Origin: Chara braunii
Taxonomy: Eukaryota; Streptophyta; Charophyceae; Charales; Characeae
NCBI GenBank assembly: GCA_003427395.1
Contig: BFEA01000006.1
Span: forward strand, 4,074,557 to 4,108,574
Direction of reading: 5' to 3'
DNA length: 34,018 nt
Shown here: one piece after another, positions 11,146 to 20,778 of the stretch
How positions within the stretch are numbered: the stretch's first letter is position 1
Layout of the letters: every line of letters begins with the position of its first letter
Program-made: the position numbers and the translations under genes
The notes under the pieces: model-generated
The model's input: the letters and a program-made list of their open reading frames with translations, nothing else
Database searches by the model: none
What the model was told of the DNA's origin: nothing

Positions 11146-12180
11146 CACGATGGCAGGAGGACATCGCTCCTCGAAGGGGACGTTGGCAAAAATAGCGCCA
11201 CTCTATTTCTGGCCAGGAATGGGGGGCATGGTTGCCCCATATTGCCAGACCTGTTTGATCTGTCAAGAGCGGAGTACGACCCGCGTTTTTGAACCTTTGA
11301 GACCCATGCGCGTGCGAGAACCAGGACATTTGGTTCATCTCGATCTCGTGATCATGCCTGTATCCACGAAATGATACTGTACATACTTGACGCTAGAGAT
11401 AATCTTAGTGGGTTCCTGGAAGTAGGTAGCCCTTAAGAAGAAAACCGGATCGGCAGTGGCAGACTAGATCGAGGACTTCTACCTAAGGCACCCTTTCATC
11501 AGAAGATTCATAGCTAATAATGGGACAAAGTTCGTAAATCAGGACGTGTTGAGGGCGTGCAAAAGACTTGGGGTGCCCATTAAGCTAATTTCACCATACC
11601 ACCCAGAGACTAATGTGCCCGTGGAGAGAGGGCATCAGACACTAAAGAACACGATCACGAAGTTAGCAGCTGACGATCTTGGGAACTGGCATAAGTATCT
11701 CAAGCAGGTAATTTTCGCGGAGAACTTGACTCCAAAAAGGACTATAGGATGTATCCCAACCGAGTTATGGTATGGAAGGGAAATTGACTTCCCAGTGGAA
11801 GCCCTAGTACCAACTTGGAGTAGGTTGGATGATGACCCGCACTTGACGATGGAACAACTAATCGAGGCTAGATGTCAGCAGATTGTTCAAAATGAGGAGA
11901 CAATGGAATAAATAGTGACCAGGGTTCTGGATAGCAGGATGAAAGACAAGGCAAGGTGGGATCTACTGAAGAACATCTGGAAAGAACCACTACAGGTGGG
12001 GGAAATGATCTTAATCAGGAATTCGGCACTAGAGAGCACTTGGTCAGGATAGTTGGGTAAAAGGTCCAAGGGCCCCTACCGGTCGCCAAGAGACCGGGGA
12101 TGAACACTTTCGAGTTGGAAGATTTGGATGGGACCAGGGTGAAAGGACCATTCCTAGGACAAACTTGGAACTAGAGCTCA
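11135..12180 (+). pseudogene. pol: Integrase of the giant element, with frameshift and stops
   Basis: After a frameshift near 11145 the sequence reads GGHRSSKGTLAKIAPLYFWP and then CQTCLICQERS, the His-Cys zinc region of a retroviral-type integrase. The catalytic core follows with the first Asp in HLVHLDLV, then three in-frame stops (11372 TGA and two TAG before about 11470). The second site reads FIANNGTKF where the family has DNGTEF, so the second catalytic Asp is now Asn. The Glu is present in VPVERGHQTLKN, and YHPETN is normal. The C-terminal part (RWDLLKNIWK, GEMILIRNSA, KGPYR) extends to about 12180 with further breaks. I see no convincing chromodomain. The protein inserts element cDNA into the host; this copy is inactive. 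Confidence 0.85.
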
Positions 12181-12560
12181 AGTATTCAAGATCGCAGGAA
12201 GGGATCTGGGTAAACGTTTAAGTGAGAAACCAGACAAAATTCCGCTTGGAATCACTGACCAAACTGTAGAAGATTGGGAAAAATATGTGAGTGGAAAAGA
12301 CATTCCCAAGCAACCGTCAGGTTGGAATTCTATATAGTAACCCCAAAGACTTGCCTAGAAGAATTTGAAGCACACTGGTCAGATTTCTAAGTCGGGACCC
12401 AGTGGAACAGTGGTTGCAAGAGGTGCAGAACAAGGTAACTGGGGAACAGACCGACTAAGGCGCCAGCAAAGATCTTACCTATAATGTGTTTTGTCTTTTT
12501 TTTCGGACGGGTCTTTGACTGTGCTTATGGGGGCGGGTTGCATGAGTTGAGCGATGCGGC

Positions 12561-12700
12561 TGGGACATTGTACCATAGTTTTTGTGAGGGATGATATTGG
12601 GATGGAGCCTGGGGCATTGTGCCATAGTTTTTGTGATGGATGGTATCGGGATGGTTGACCGGGGCAATGTATCATGGCTTTTGAAGGATGGATGGGGTTC
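12561..12700 (+). repeat. ~50-bp tandem repeat, three copies
   Basis: Units starting near 12561, 12611 and 12661 share GGG(A/G)CA(T/A)TGT, (A/G)(C/T)CAT(A/G)G(T/C)TTTTGTG and ATGG/GATGAT. It lies between integrase and the extra ORF. Confidence 0.8.
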
Positions 12701-12842
12701 GAGTGGGAAACACATTACATGGATGTGCATGAACGAAAACTGGGCAAACCGGTGCATCCTTGGAAATGCATCATAAGGAGACGGGATTTTACTCTGCTAC
12801 TCCGTGGACAGGGCTCCGCCTTGGGATATGGACTGGGGGCTC

Positions 12843-12863
12843 CGTTTTTCCTTGTGTTGACAG
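12843..12863 (+). promoter_or_regulatory. Candidate 3' splice site just before the post-integrase ORF
   Basis: CGTTTTTCCTTGTGTTGACAG has a good pyrimidine tract and CAG, with the ORF start at 12888, 25 bases on. This repeats the gag arrangement and suggests a separately spliced message, as retroviruses use for env. Inferred. Confidence 0.42.
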
Positions 12864-12887
12864 GCACAGGGAAAAGTTCAAGATAAG

Positions 12888-13796
12888 ATGGAAATCAACA
12901 ACGAGAATGATACCAACCACGCTAACATGCCCTTTGAAGACGAGTGGCAGAGACCCGAGAGACCGCGGGACAGACAAACATCGGTATTGTTTATTGGGCC
13001 ACAACCGAGATGGACACTAGGGAGGAGAAAGAGAAAGTTGTTGGCTAGCAACCCCTCGCCCCTTAAGGAAGGCGAAAAATTGCAGCCCTTGTCCGAAGAG
13101 GAAAAGGAGGTGCAAAAAGCGGAGGTAAGAAGGAAAAAAGAGAGGCAAGGTATGAGTGACGGTGGTGAGAGAGGGGGTGAAAGACAAACTGTACATGGCA
13201 GTTGTGAAAGAAGGGATCAGGAAAGAGATAGTGGGCATCACGATTGTGAGAGACGTGAGGAAGCCGCACGAAGCGGGCACGACAATTGTGAGAGGGGGTA
13301 TACGGGTTTTAGGGACGAACACGAAAGGAGGACGGATATCCCTTACAACTTGAATCCTAAGAACTTTACAGGTGAGTTCAGCCCCGTATGGGAAGAAGAA
13401 AATGAAAGTGATGACGGCGTGCAGGAGGTCATCGCAATTAGTAGTGGCAATGAAACAGACGAGATCTCAAGGCCTAGGGAAGAAGGACAACCTTCAACAA
13501 GTGGGCCGAAGGAAGGACCCTCCAAGTGGGAGGAAGAGTTTGGGCCAACACCCAATCCTTGGTTCGAACAATGGATTAGTGTGATTAAGCATGACTGGAT
13601 CATCAAGACCAGGGAACTAATGAAGGTCGGAGTGGCGGCTACACCCCTGGACTTTTTCAGTAAGGAAGAACTGCAAGAGATCGCAAGAAGAAAAAGAGAG
13701 ATCTAGGAATCTGGCCTGGGAGCCGAGGGGCCAACAGAAAGTAATGACGAACAAGCGCCCAAGCGGCAAAGGACTGATGACAACGGTAAGGATTAG
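12888..13796 (+). pseudogene. Extra charged ORF after integrase (272 codons, then TAG and 29 more)
   Basis: I do not recognise the protein. It is open for 272 codons from an ATG, stops at a TAG (13704-13706), and is open in the same frame for another 29 codons to 13794-13796. The tail is acidic and basic with KRQRTDD, which suggests the TAG is a late mutation. The N-terminal half is extremely charged and contains a degenerate repeat around CERRDQERDSGHHDCERREE with three similarly spaced C-E-R units. The middle is acidic. The C-terminal 50 residues look folded: NPWFEQWISVIKHDWIIKTR, VGVAATPLDFFSKEELQEIA. No signal peptide or membrane span is seen, so it is not a normal envelope protein despite its env-like position. 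Sense-strand extra ORFs after pol are known in several plant elements. Confidence 0.6.
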
Positions 13797-14418
13797 GCGC
13801 AATGGGCAATTTGACAAAGTTCGTGGTTTGCAATTTCAAATAGTAAAGCCTGGCCAAGTATGGATAAGATTGTTGACAAGGACTAGTCAGGATTTAGCAT
13901 GGATGGGCAAGGAAATAGTTTTCGAACTACTTTTTCAGATATGCTACCTTGAAAAGATTATGTGCGAGAAGCATTGGCAAGGGACGTGGGTACGAGACTA
14001 GTTGAAATGGTTGAATTGAGAACTTTGGACAAGACAAAGATTGTATTTGGAATGGAGACTATGAATGTCGGATTGATTGAGCAAGTAAAAGCACCAAGTA
14101 TCAGTTGAGTACAGGAGAGGTTAGGAAACCTATGGGTAGAGCGGCATGAGGATGTCCTCCCCTAGGAGCCTAATCCAACCAAGTCAAAGTCGTGTCGCAA
14201 GGGACAAAGTTGTGAGAGTAAGCAAGCGTGAAAAGGACAGGAAGACCCCGCGTTTGGATCTATGGTTGAACGACCGGGCGGGTTAGCACTGCCTGAGGTT
14301 GAAAGCCTCCGCTTGAGTGCTGGACGCTAAGTCGGGTGTATGAAAGAGGACATTGGAACCAACAAACTTTATTGAGAAAAATATAAAGGATATCGCACGC
14401 AGAAAACTGTAAAGATAA
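13797..14418 (+). other. 3' untranslated spacer of the giant element
   Basis: Nothing coding is recognisable. The AGTTTGACAA-like purine-rich text leads into the tandem arrays. Confidence 0.5.
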
Positions 14419-14496
14419 CCACCTTCTAACCCCCCTAGTAAAGATGGGATCCGTGTCCCACCTTCTAACCCCCCTAGTAAAGATGGGATCCGTGTC
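14419..14496 (+). repeat. Perfect 39-bp tandem duplication
   Basis: The unit starting CCACCTTCTAACCCCCCTAG and ending GGGATCCGTGTC occurs twice with no mismatch (14419-14457 and 14458-14496), so it is very recent. Confidence 0.97.
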
Positions 14497-14529
14497 CTCG
14501 AAGCCCACCACCTCGGGCGCCGACATTGA

Positions 14530-14729
14530 GAATGGAAAGGAATGGCCCTAACCAGGCTGTTCGACTTATGAATGGAAAAGAATGGCCCTAACCAGGTTGT
14601 TCGACTTATGAATGGAAAGGAATGACCCTAACCAGGCTGTTCGACTTGAGAATGGAAAGGAATGACCCTAACCAAGTTGTTCAACTTGAGAATGGAAAAG
14701 AATGACCCTAACCAGGTTGTTCGACTTGA
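14530..14729 (+). repeat. 40-bp minisatellite, five copies
   Basis: Units begin at 14530, 14570, 14610, 14650 and 14690 with exactly 40-base spacing. Each reads GAATGGAAA(G/A)GAATG(G/A)CCCT then AACCA(G/A)G(C/T)TGTTC(G/A)ACTT. Minisatellites in this part of the element are a known trait of Tat/Ogre-type elements. Confidence 0.97.
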
Positions 14730-14837
14730 AATAGCGAAATGGCCCCTGATAAGGGTTATTTTTTTGGAAATAGGCACTGGGGTCCCCTTGCATGACTGCT
14801 TGAGAAAGGTTGATTGAGAATGAGCTGGAATGAGTGA

Positions 14838-15610
14838 TGTGAATGGAAAAGGTCGTAGAGTCGGTCATTGAAATAGCCATGAGAAAGGTTGAAAGAAAGT
14901 GATGAGAATGAAAAAGGTCGTCGGGTCAGTCATCGAAATAGCCATGAGGAAGGTTGAAAGAAAGTGATGTGAATGGAAAAGGCCAACGAGTCGGTCATTG
15001 AAATAGCCATAAGGAAGGTTGAAAAAGATGGATGTGAATGGAAAAGGCCGACGGGTCGGTCATTGAAAAAGCTTTGAAAAAGAGAAGGATTNNNNNNNNN
15101 NNNNNNNNNNNNNNNNNNNNNNNNNNNNNNNNNNNNNNNNNNNNNNNNNNNNNNNNNNNNNNNNNNNNNNNNNNNNNNNNNNNNNNNNNNNNNNNNNNNN
15201 NNNNNNNNNNNNNNNNNNNNNNNNNNNNNNNNNNNNNNNNNNNNNNNNNNNNNNNNNNNNNNNNNNNNNNNNNNNNNNNNNNNNNNNNNNNNNNNNNNNN
15301 NNNNNNNNNNNNNNNNNNNNNNNNNNNNNNNNNNNNNNNNNNNNNNNNNNNNNNNNNNNNNNNNNNNNNNNNNNNNNNNNNNNNNNNNNNNGGATGTGAA
15401 TGGAAAAGGCCGACGGGTCGGTCATTGAAAAAGCTTTGAAAAAGAGAAGGATTGAGAGGGGAAAGCTCGACGGGTTGGACGAAAGACGTGAGCGTCAGAA
15501 TGAGAAAGACGAAAGATGAATCGTTGGGTTGACCATGAGAAATGACTTGTGAGAAAAAATGGAGGATTGAGGATGGACCGATGGGTCGGTCATGAGAAGT
15601 GACCTATTGA
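14838..15610 (+). repeat. ~65-bp minisatellite interrupted by an assembly gap
   Basis: GAATGGAAAAGG with GTCGGTCATTGAAA begins at 14841, about 14906, 14971 and 15036 (65-base period) and again at 15398 after the gap. Degenerate traces (GGTCGGTCATGAGA, GATCGGTCATAAGA) continue to about 15640. It shares the GAATGGAAA start with the neighbouring 40-bp array, so the two are probably related. Confidence 0.92.
15092..15391. other. Assembly gap of exactly 300 N
   Basis: The 62 bases before it (15030-15091) and after it (15392-15453) are identical. The gap lies inside a tandem array, so its stated length is probably arbitrary. Confidence 0.99.
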
Positions 15611-15639
15611 AAAGGGGCCACCGGATCGGTCATAAGAGG

Positions 15640-16714
15640 TTGTCGGATCAGCCATAAGAATCAACCTTGAGAAAAAGTTGGAAAGAACATTGGATTGAGC
15701 ATTTGCCTGAGAATTGAAAATTGCATTGCATAAACAGGGGATCCTAGGCAACTTGAAAAGAGGTCGCCGGATCGACCATGAAAATAGCAAGAGATTGGGC
15801 CTTCCTCCTAGTCTCAAGCCTCAGCATGAGGGGGATATTGGTGTCTGCATCGCGACTCCAGGACCTCTACCCCAGAGGGAAATGTCCAAGCGCGACCTAT
15901 TTCTCATAAGTAGGACACCAGGTTAAAGGATGAAGGTATCGAATACGATACTTGACATCCGGAACCAGCTCCGACAACGAGCTCTAGCCGGAGGGTTCAA
16001 ATTGCGCTTCACGTTGAGTTCCTAAAACGTCCAGGGCGGCAAGATGGGCCGATAGTTTGCTCTTCTAAGTCTTGATGACCCTCTCCAACCACACGCCACG
16101 CCGTTGAGGGGCGGTCTGGCCTTTTGGGATGGACCATGGCTGCTCGCATTAAGTCAAGCGGCACCGTCCACAAGGAAGGTCAGGGCGAGGTACCGAGTGG
16201 AGTCCGCCACCACCACAGGGCATTGACACTGCCCTGCCAGAACATTACAACCGTTCCGGGGACTAACCGCGAGGTCTTCGTAACTGCACTCACAAACTAA
16301 TAGAGAGCCTCAACTCTCTTGAGAAGGAAGAGGCCGATCCATAAAACTTACCACTCGGGAGGAACGATTCGCGAGGGAGCCACTTACGGTATGACTGGGT
16401 GCTGGGAGACACGGACTGGACCTGCCTGTCGGATGCGAGGAGGTACCTCAATGATGACGTTTGTCTCCAAGGAAGTGATCGCCGGACTAAGTGGAGGATG
16501 GGGTGAGTTATCAGCAGGGGGAGGACTGATCACCCTTCCTTTTAGGGGCTGATGGGTCGGCGTCCGTCCACTTAGTTGACAGACAAAGTCTGCGTACCTC
16601 CGAGTGAGAACCAGCTGCGCGATGGGGACATCGCGATTGAGTGGGGGGAAGGCGTGCCATCAACCCAATGACAAAGCGTGCGAAAGGAACGACAAACAAA
16701 ATAATACGAATGGA
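15640..16714 (+). other. 3' region of the giant element without a recognisable gene
   Basis: Open frames such as 15714-15926 and 16319-16552 show no family features. The stretch ends with a first polypurine-tract copy at 16639-16652. Confidence 0.5.
16639..16652 (+). other. Polypurine-tract copy 1
   Basis: GAGTGGGGGGAAGG follows GGGGACATCGCGATT, nearly the same context as the tract beside the 3' LTR (GACATCGTGAAT). It is followed by GTGCCATCAACCC, which vaguely resembles an LTR start. Confidence 0.5.
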
Positions 16715-16719
16715 TTAAG

Positions 16720-17395
16720 TTTTTGGCTTGAGAAAGGCTTGGCAAAACGCCAGAAAGAAACGCATGTAAGAAATTGATTGAGCCTGGGCTTGAGAAAGGT
16801 ATGACAAGACGACAGAAAAAAATGATTGAGCCTGAGCCTGAGAAAGGTCTAGCAAGACGCTAGAGAGAAATTGATTGAGCCTAGGTTTGAGAAAGGTCTG
16901 GCAAGACGCCAAAGAGAAATTGATCGAGCCTGGGCTTGAGAAAGGTCTGGCAAGATGCTAAAGATAAATTGATTGAGCCCGGGCTTGAGAAAGGTCTGGC
17001 AAGACACCAGAGAGAAATTGATGGTGCCCTGGCCTGAGAAAGGCCTGACAAAACGCCAGAGAAAGAAATGTATGTGAAATGGATTAAGCTTGGACTTGAG
17101 AAAGGTCTGGAAAAACGCCAGAGAGAGAAATGTATGTAAAATGGATTGAGCTTGGACTTGAGAAAGGTCTGGCAAGACGCAAGAAAGAGAAATGTATGTG
17201 AAATGGATTGAGCTTTGACTTGAGAAAGGTCTGGCAAATGGATTGAGCTTGGGCTTGAGAAAGGTGTGGCAAAATGTCAAAAAGAAATGCATGTGAAATT
17301 GATTGAGCTTGGGCGTGAGAAAGGTCTGGCAAGATGTCCAGGAAGAAAGGCATGTAAAAGATCGACTGACCTCGAACGTGAGAAAAGGCATCGAG
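16720..17395 (+). repeat. ~48-62-bp minisatellite, about twelve copies
   Basis: TTGAGAAAGGTCTGGCAAGA recurs near 16730, 16791, 16840, 16889, 16937, 16985, 17034, 17096, 17158, 17220, 17258 and 17311. Early units are about 48-49 bases long; later ones (from ~17034) are about 62, having gained a block with AAATGTATGTGAAATGGA. Minus-strand frames full of ARPFS/LPDLSQ are translations of this array. Confidence 0.95.
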
Positions 17396-18088
17396 ATTTT
17401 TTTTTCTTTCTTTTAAAGAGACTGCCGAAAAACATACCAAGGGAAGTTTATCGGAACGATAAAAAAAACTCGTATACGTAACCGTTTAAGAGAGGATTGA
17501 GGAAGCTAGCAGATCGGACTGAAGAAATTGCAAGAAACAACTTAAGAAGGGTTCGAGAGGCCTAGCAAAATAACTATAAAAAGCAAAGGAAGAGACTGCA
17601 TGAGATGGAAGCCTAAGAAGAGGCTGAGGGCATTGACTGCGACCAAATATGAAAGGGACGCAAAAGACAAAGAGAATGGGCGAGCTAAAGATGAGACCAA
17701 CGAGAGGAACAAATCAGACTTGAAACCTCGAACAGGCACAAGGTCAGGCAAGAAATGAGCATCGAATTTGAGTGGGGGGGGGAAATGGCATGATACATGG
17801 ACTGCACGGGCCAAAAAACCGATTATATGATGCATTGAGAATGGTCAGAAAACATGCATTGCACGGACCAAAAAGTTGATTGATGGAATGACTCAAGCTT
17901 GGGAAAGAAGCATGGACTGCAGAAGCCAGGAGGCAAAAAGCAGAGGAAAGACATAACGGGGAGATTGAGAAAAGGACCCGGGCAAGCTAACTTCCTATCG
18001 TATCTCATTCCCCCGCCCTTCTCTATCTTTCCCCAAAGCCATTTCCCCCATAAACCACCGATTGGTGCGCGATAAAGACATCGTGAAT
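17396..18088 (+). other. 3' spacer with a second polypurine-tract copy
   Basis: No gene is recognised. GAGTGGGGGGGGAAATGG at 17770-17787, after GAGCATCGAATTT, is a second copy of the tract. Purine-rich text continues to the 3' LTR. Confidence 0.5.
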
Positions 18089-18102
18089 GAGTGGGGGGAA
18101 CG
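18089..18102 (+). other. Polypurine tract next to the 3' LTR
   Basis: GAGTGGGGGGAACG lies immediately before TGTCAACACC, the likely LTR start. It would prime plus-strand cDNA synthesis. The context matches the copies at 16639 and 17770. Confidence 0.72.
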
Positions 18103-18644
18103 TGTCAACACCGGTGGGTCCCAAGACAAGTCCCGACCCTTGAGAGATGGAATATGGCAGATTTGTGCATAACGGAGAAAACCAGAGGCAAGAGAGATAG
18201 GAAGAATGAAAGGCTAAGGCATAAGTGTCGGCACCTAGGGGCCTAGAGAATGGCCCGGGTCGCCACAACCAGTGGACCAAGAAGAAATTAGTGAGATAGT
18301 AAGCTGCAAAGGGCCGCAAAAGAATAATTAAGGCGGCCCTTCTCCTCAGAAGAAGAAGGAGCCCCGGGAAAAATAATGTCCTGGGAGGCGCACCACAAGA
18401 AGAAAGGAGTCAAGGAGGTCAAGAAAATATCGTTGGGGCACCGACACGTGAGAACGGAGCACGGGGCAAAGGGGGGCCACCGGAGTGCGACATAACTAAG
18501 ACCAAAGGGGCCATGAGCCAAGTCAAGACCCGCGGCCGAAAAAACTGCCACGGGTGGGACATAGAAAGAGACTAGATATCGGACAACCATGGGGAACAAA
18601 GGGTTATTTTGGCTGCTACTGTTGTGGGTTCTTTTGCTGTTGTT

Positions 18645-19440
18645 CAGTCTTTCCTTCATTTAGTAATGTGGCGGTTGATGCCTAGCTGTTTCGTGATTCA
18701 TGCATGTGTATGTGGTAGGTCTTTTGCTGCAGTTCGGTTTTTCATTCACTTAGTAATGTGGCGGTTGCTTCCTAGTTGTTTCATGACTCATATAGGAGTG
18801 TGTTGTGGGTCTTTTGCTGCTGTTCAGTTTTTCCTTCACTTAGTAATGTGGCGGTTGCTTCCTAGCTGTTTCGTGACTCATGTAGGTGTGTGTTGTGGGT
18901 CATTTGCTGCTGTTCAGTCTTTCTTTCACTTAGTAATGTGGCGGTTGCTTCCTAGTTGTTCCGTGACTCGTGTATGTGTGTTGTGGGTCCTTTGCTACTG
19001 TTCAGTCTTTCCTTCACTTAGTAATGTGGTGGTTGCTTCCTAGCTATTCCGTGACTCGTGTATGTGTGTGCTGTGAATCTTTTGCTGCTATCCAAGTCTT
19101 TCCATTACTTAGTAATGTGGCGGTTGCTTCCTAGATGTTCCGTGATTCATGTATGTGTATGTTGCAGGTCTTTTGCTGCTGTTCAGTCTTTCCTTCACTT
19201 AGTAATGTGGCGGTTGCTTCCTAGCTGTTTCGTGATTTATGTATGTGTGTGTTGCAGGTCTTTTGCTCTTGTCCAAGTCTTTCCTTCACTTAGTAATGTG
19301 GCGGTTGCTTCCTAGCTGCTCCGTGACTCATGTATGTGTATGTTGTGGGTCTTTTGCTGCAGTTCGTTTTTTTCTTCACTTGGTAATATGTCGGTTTTTC
19401 CTAGTCGCCTCCCTAACCTCTCACATGTGTGTGCTCTAGC
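18645..19440 (+). repeat. ~90-bp minisatellite, about nine copies, in the 3' LTR
   Basis: CACTTAGTAATGTGGCGGTT recurs about every 90 bases (near 18657, 18748, 18838, 18928, 19017, 19108, 19197, 19287). Units are very uniform (TGCTTCCTAG, CTTTTGCTGCTGTTCAGTC) yet differ systematically from the 5' LTR units (TTGGTGATGT, GTCTCATTGGTGCAAG). Confidence 0.93.
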
Positions 19441-19547
19441 CTAAATTGTGCAGTTCAGTCTTCCCTCACTCAATGATGATTCGGTTCAGATCTTGAACAG
19501 GGGAGGGTAGGTCAGGTAAGGGTAAGGCTTGATTAGGATTAGGGAGT

Positions 19548-19584
19548 TCTCTCTCTCTCTCTCCCTTTCTCTCTTTCTCCCTAA

Positions 19585-19649
<65 letters not shown>
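19548..19649 (+). repeat. (TC)n tract in the 3' LTR
   Basis: A short CT tract, an interruption (CCCTTTCTCTCTTTCTCCCTA), then a pure tract at 19588-19649. It corresponds to 1523-1588. Confidence 0.96.
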
Positions 19650-19651
<2 letters not shown>

Positions 19652-20058
19652 GCTTCGGCCCCCTCAACCTTCTTCTCTTCCACCACTTGGCATATAACTA
19701 ACCCTTCTCCACTCACCTGTTACATTGCTAGGAACGAACGGTGAAAAGAAATTGTCCTCACTTGGCGGAGAAAGTGGGCCAGGGAAGGGCTGCCTGTCCC
19801 TTGTGCCGCCAAGAAGGAGAAGGAAGAGACACATGAGCAATTGAGAGGAGTCAAGTCTGGGAAAAAGGACTAGACCAAGTTGGTACCTAGAGCAAGGTCA
19901 GTTTGACTCAACCATTTCCCCGACTGCATGGACTGTTTGAGCAAAGGAAGGAAAACGAAGAGAAGCCGAAGGAAACGAAACTTAGGCATGCGGAAAGGGC
20001 TATGTGTTGACCCCCAATGGGGGATTGTATCGATCTTTGCCTTTTGTGTGGGATTGTG

Positions 20059-20067
20059 CAGGTGAGT
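20059..20067 (+). promoter_or_regulatory. Candidate 5' splice site in the 3' LTR
   Basis: CAG|GTGAGTAAA, the counterpart of the site at 2261-2269. Confidence 0.35.
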
Positions 20068-20778
20068 AAAGCCTTGGGATGCCTTGAGCGGGACCGGGCC
20101 GGGAGAAACCGGGCGGCAAAGGAAAAGGGAAGAGGGGGCAAAGGGGCAACGGGACCCTTAGTGGAAAATCGACCCATGAAAGAGATCCTTGTGCATGAGA
20201 TTTGGAGGGTGAATGAGGGAAAAGAGGGGGACTTTTGCTGATCGGAATGTGAATTGGCCTGTGCATGCGTAGGAAGGCCCCAAAAGGACTAAGGGGCCTG
20301 CTCCAATAACGATGGATGGAATGTATGAGACGCGAGGAGTGCGTAGAGGCGATTGGGAAGATGGCGTTGCCGCACCCCAATGACGCCGTAGGATTGCAGT
20401 GTTTAGGGAAACGGTGCATGGCCTAAGGATGACGCTTAGCCTGTGCACAAAAGAAGAAGAACTCTCAAAGACCCCCTGGACTGTCTGCGTATTGGAAGGA
20501 GCATTTGCTTGAGAACACAACCAAGAATCAAAAAAAAAATCAGCGTTTGCGGAATGACCAGCGAGACTGCCACCCGACGCGAGGGCTGAGCTACATCCCC
20601 AATGTCAAAGCCCTCTCGCTCGATAGCCCACCCCCATCCATCTCAAAGCACTAGGTGGGGGTGACCCTGGGATGAACGGCCCACGCCCTGAGCATGAGCA
20701 TGGGCGGGCTGAGCCAAATGGGACCCGCAATGGGGTCCACACAGGCTCGAAAATCTAACGGGGTTATGCCCAAAACGG

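Larger units (their letters stand above)
1..20778 (+). mobile_element. Giant Ty3/gypsy-type LTR retrotransposon, decayed, 5' end outside the window
   Basis: Two long similar segments in the same orientation (1 to about 2950 and about 18609-20778) flank a + strand body holding gag-like, RNase H and integrase sequences in Ty3/gypsy order. A primer site follows the left segment and polypurine tracts precede the right one. Very long LTRs, an extra ORF between primer site and gag, and minisatellites between pol and the 3' LTR together resemble the plant Tat/Ogre lineage (known architecture). I do not see the second RNase H typical of Tat, so lineage placement is open. The internal region alone is about 13.4 kb. 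With LTRs of at least ~5 kb the full element would exceed 23 kb. It has no protease and no RT palm, so it cannot be autonomous. Confidence 0.8.
18103..20778 (+). mobile_element. 3' LTR of the giant element, truncated
   Basis: Starts with TGTCAACACC after the polypurine tract. About 500 bases of upstream sequence have no partner in the window because the 5' LTR is cut by the window edge. From about 18650 the same modules as the 5' LTR follow: minisatellite, GATTAGGATTAGGGA, (CT)n, the CTTGGCAT block, the splice-donor-like site, and the closing block at 20560-20775. Similarity to the 5' LTR (2720-2955) runs right up to 20778, where another LTR begins. About 1.7 kb matching 2955-4665 is therefore missing. 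Confidence 0.78.

Noticed and set aside
12888-13796. Envelope gene
   Set aside because: No signal peptide, no membrane span and no fusion-peptide-like stretch; only the position is env-like.
14530-14729. Possible CRISPR array (five 40-bp units)
   Set aside because: Units are contiguous with no spacers, and the context is a eukaryotic retroelement.
16715-17440. Minus-strand proteins rich in LPDLSQAQAQS
   Set aside because: Antisense reading of the 48-62-bp minisatellite, open only because the unit lacks stops.
19466-19744. RERER and SLSLS proteins (also at 28196-28401, 30478-30872, 33900-34004)
   Set aside because: They are translations of (TC)n tracts.
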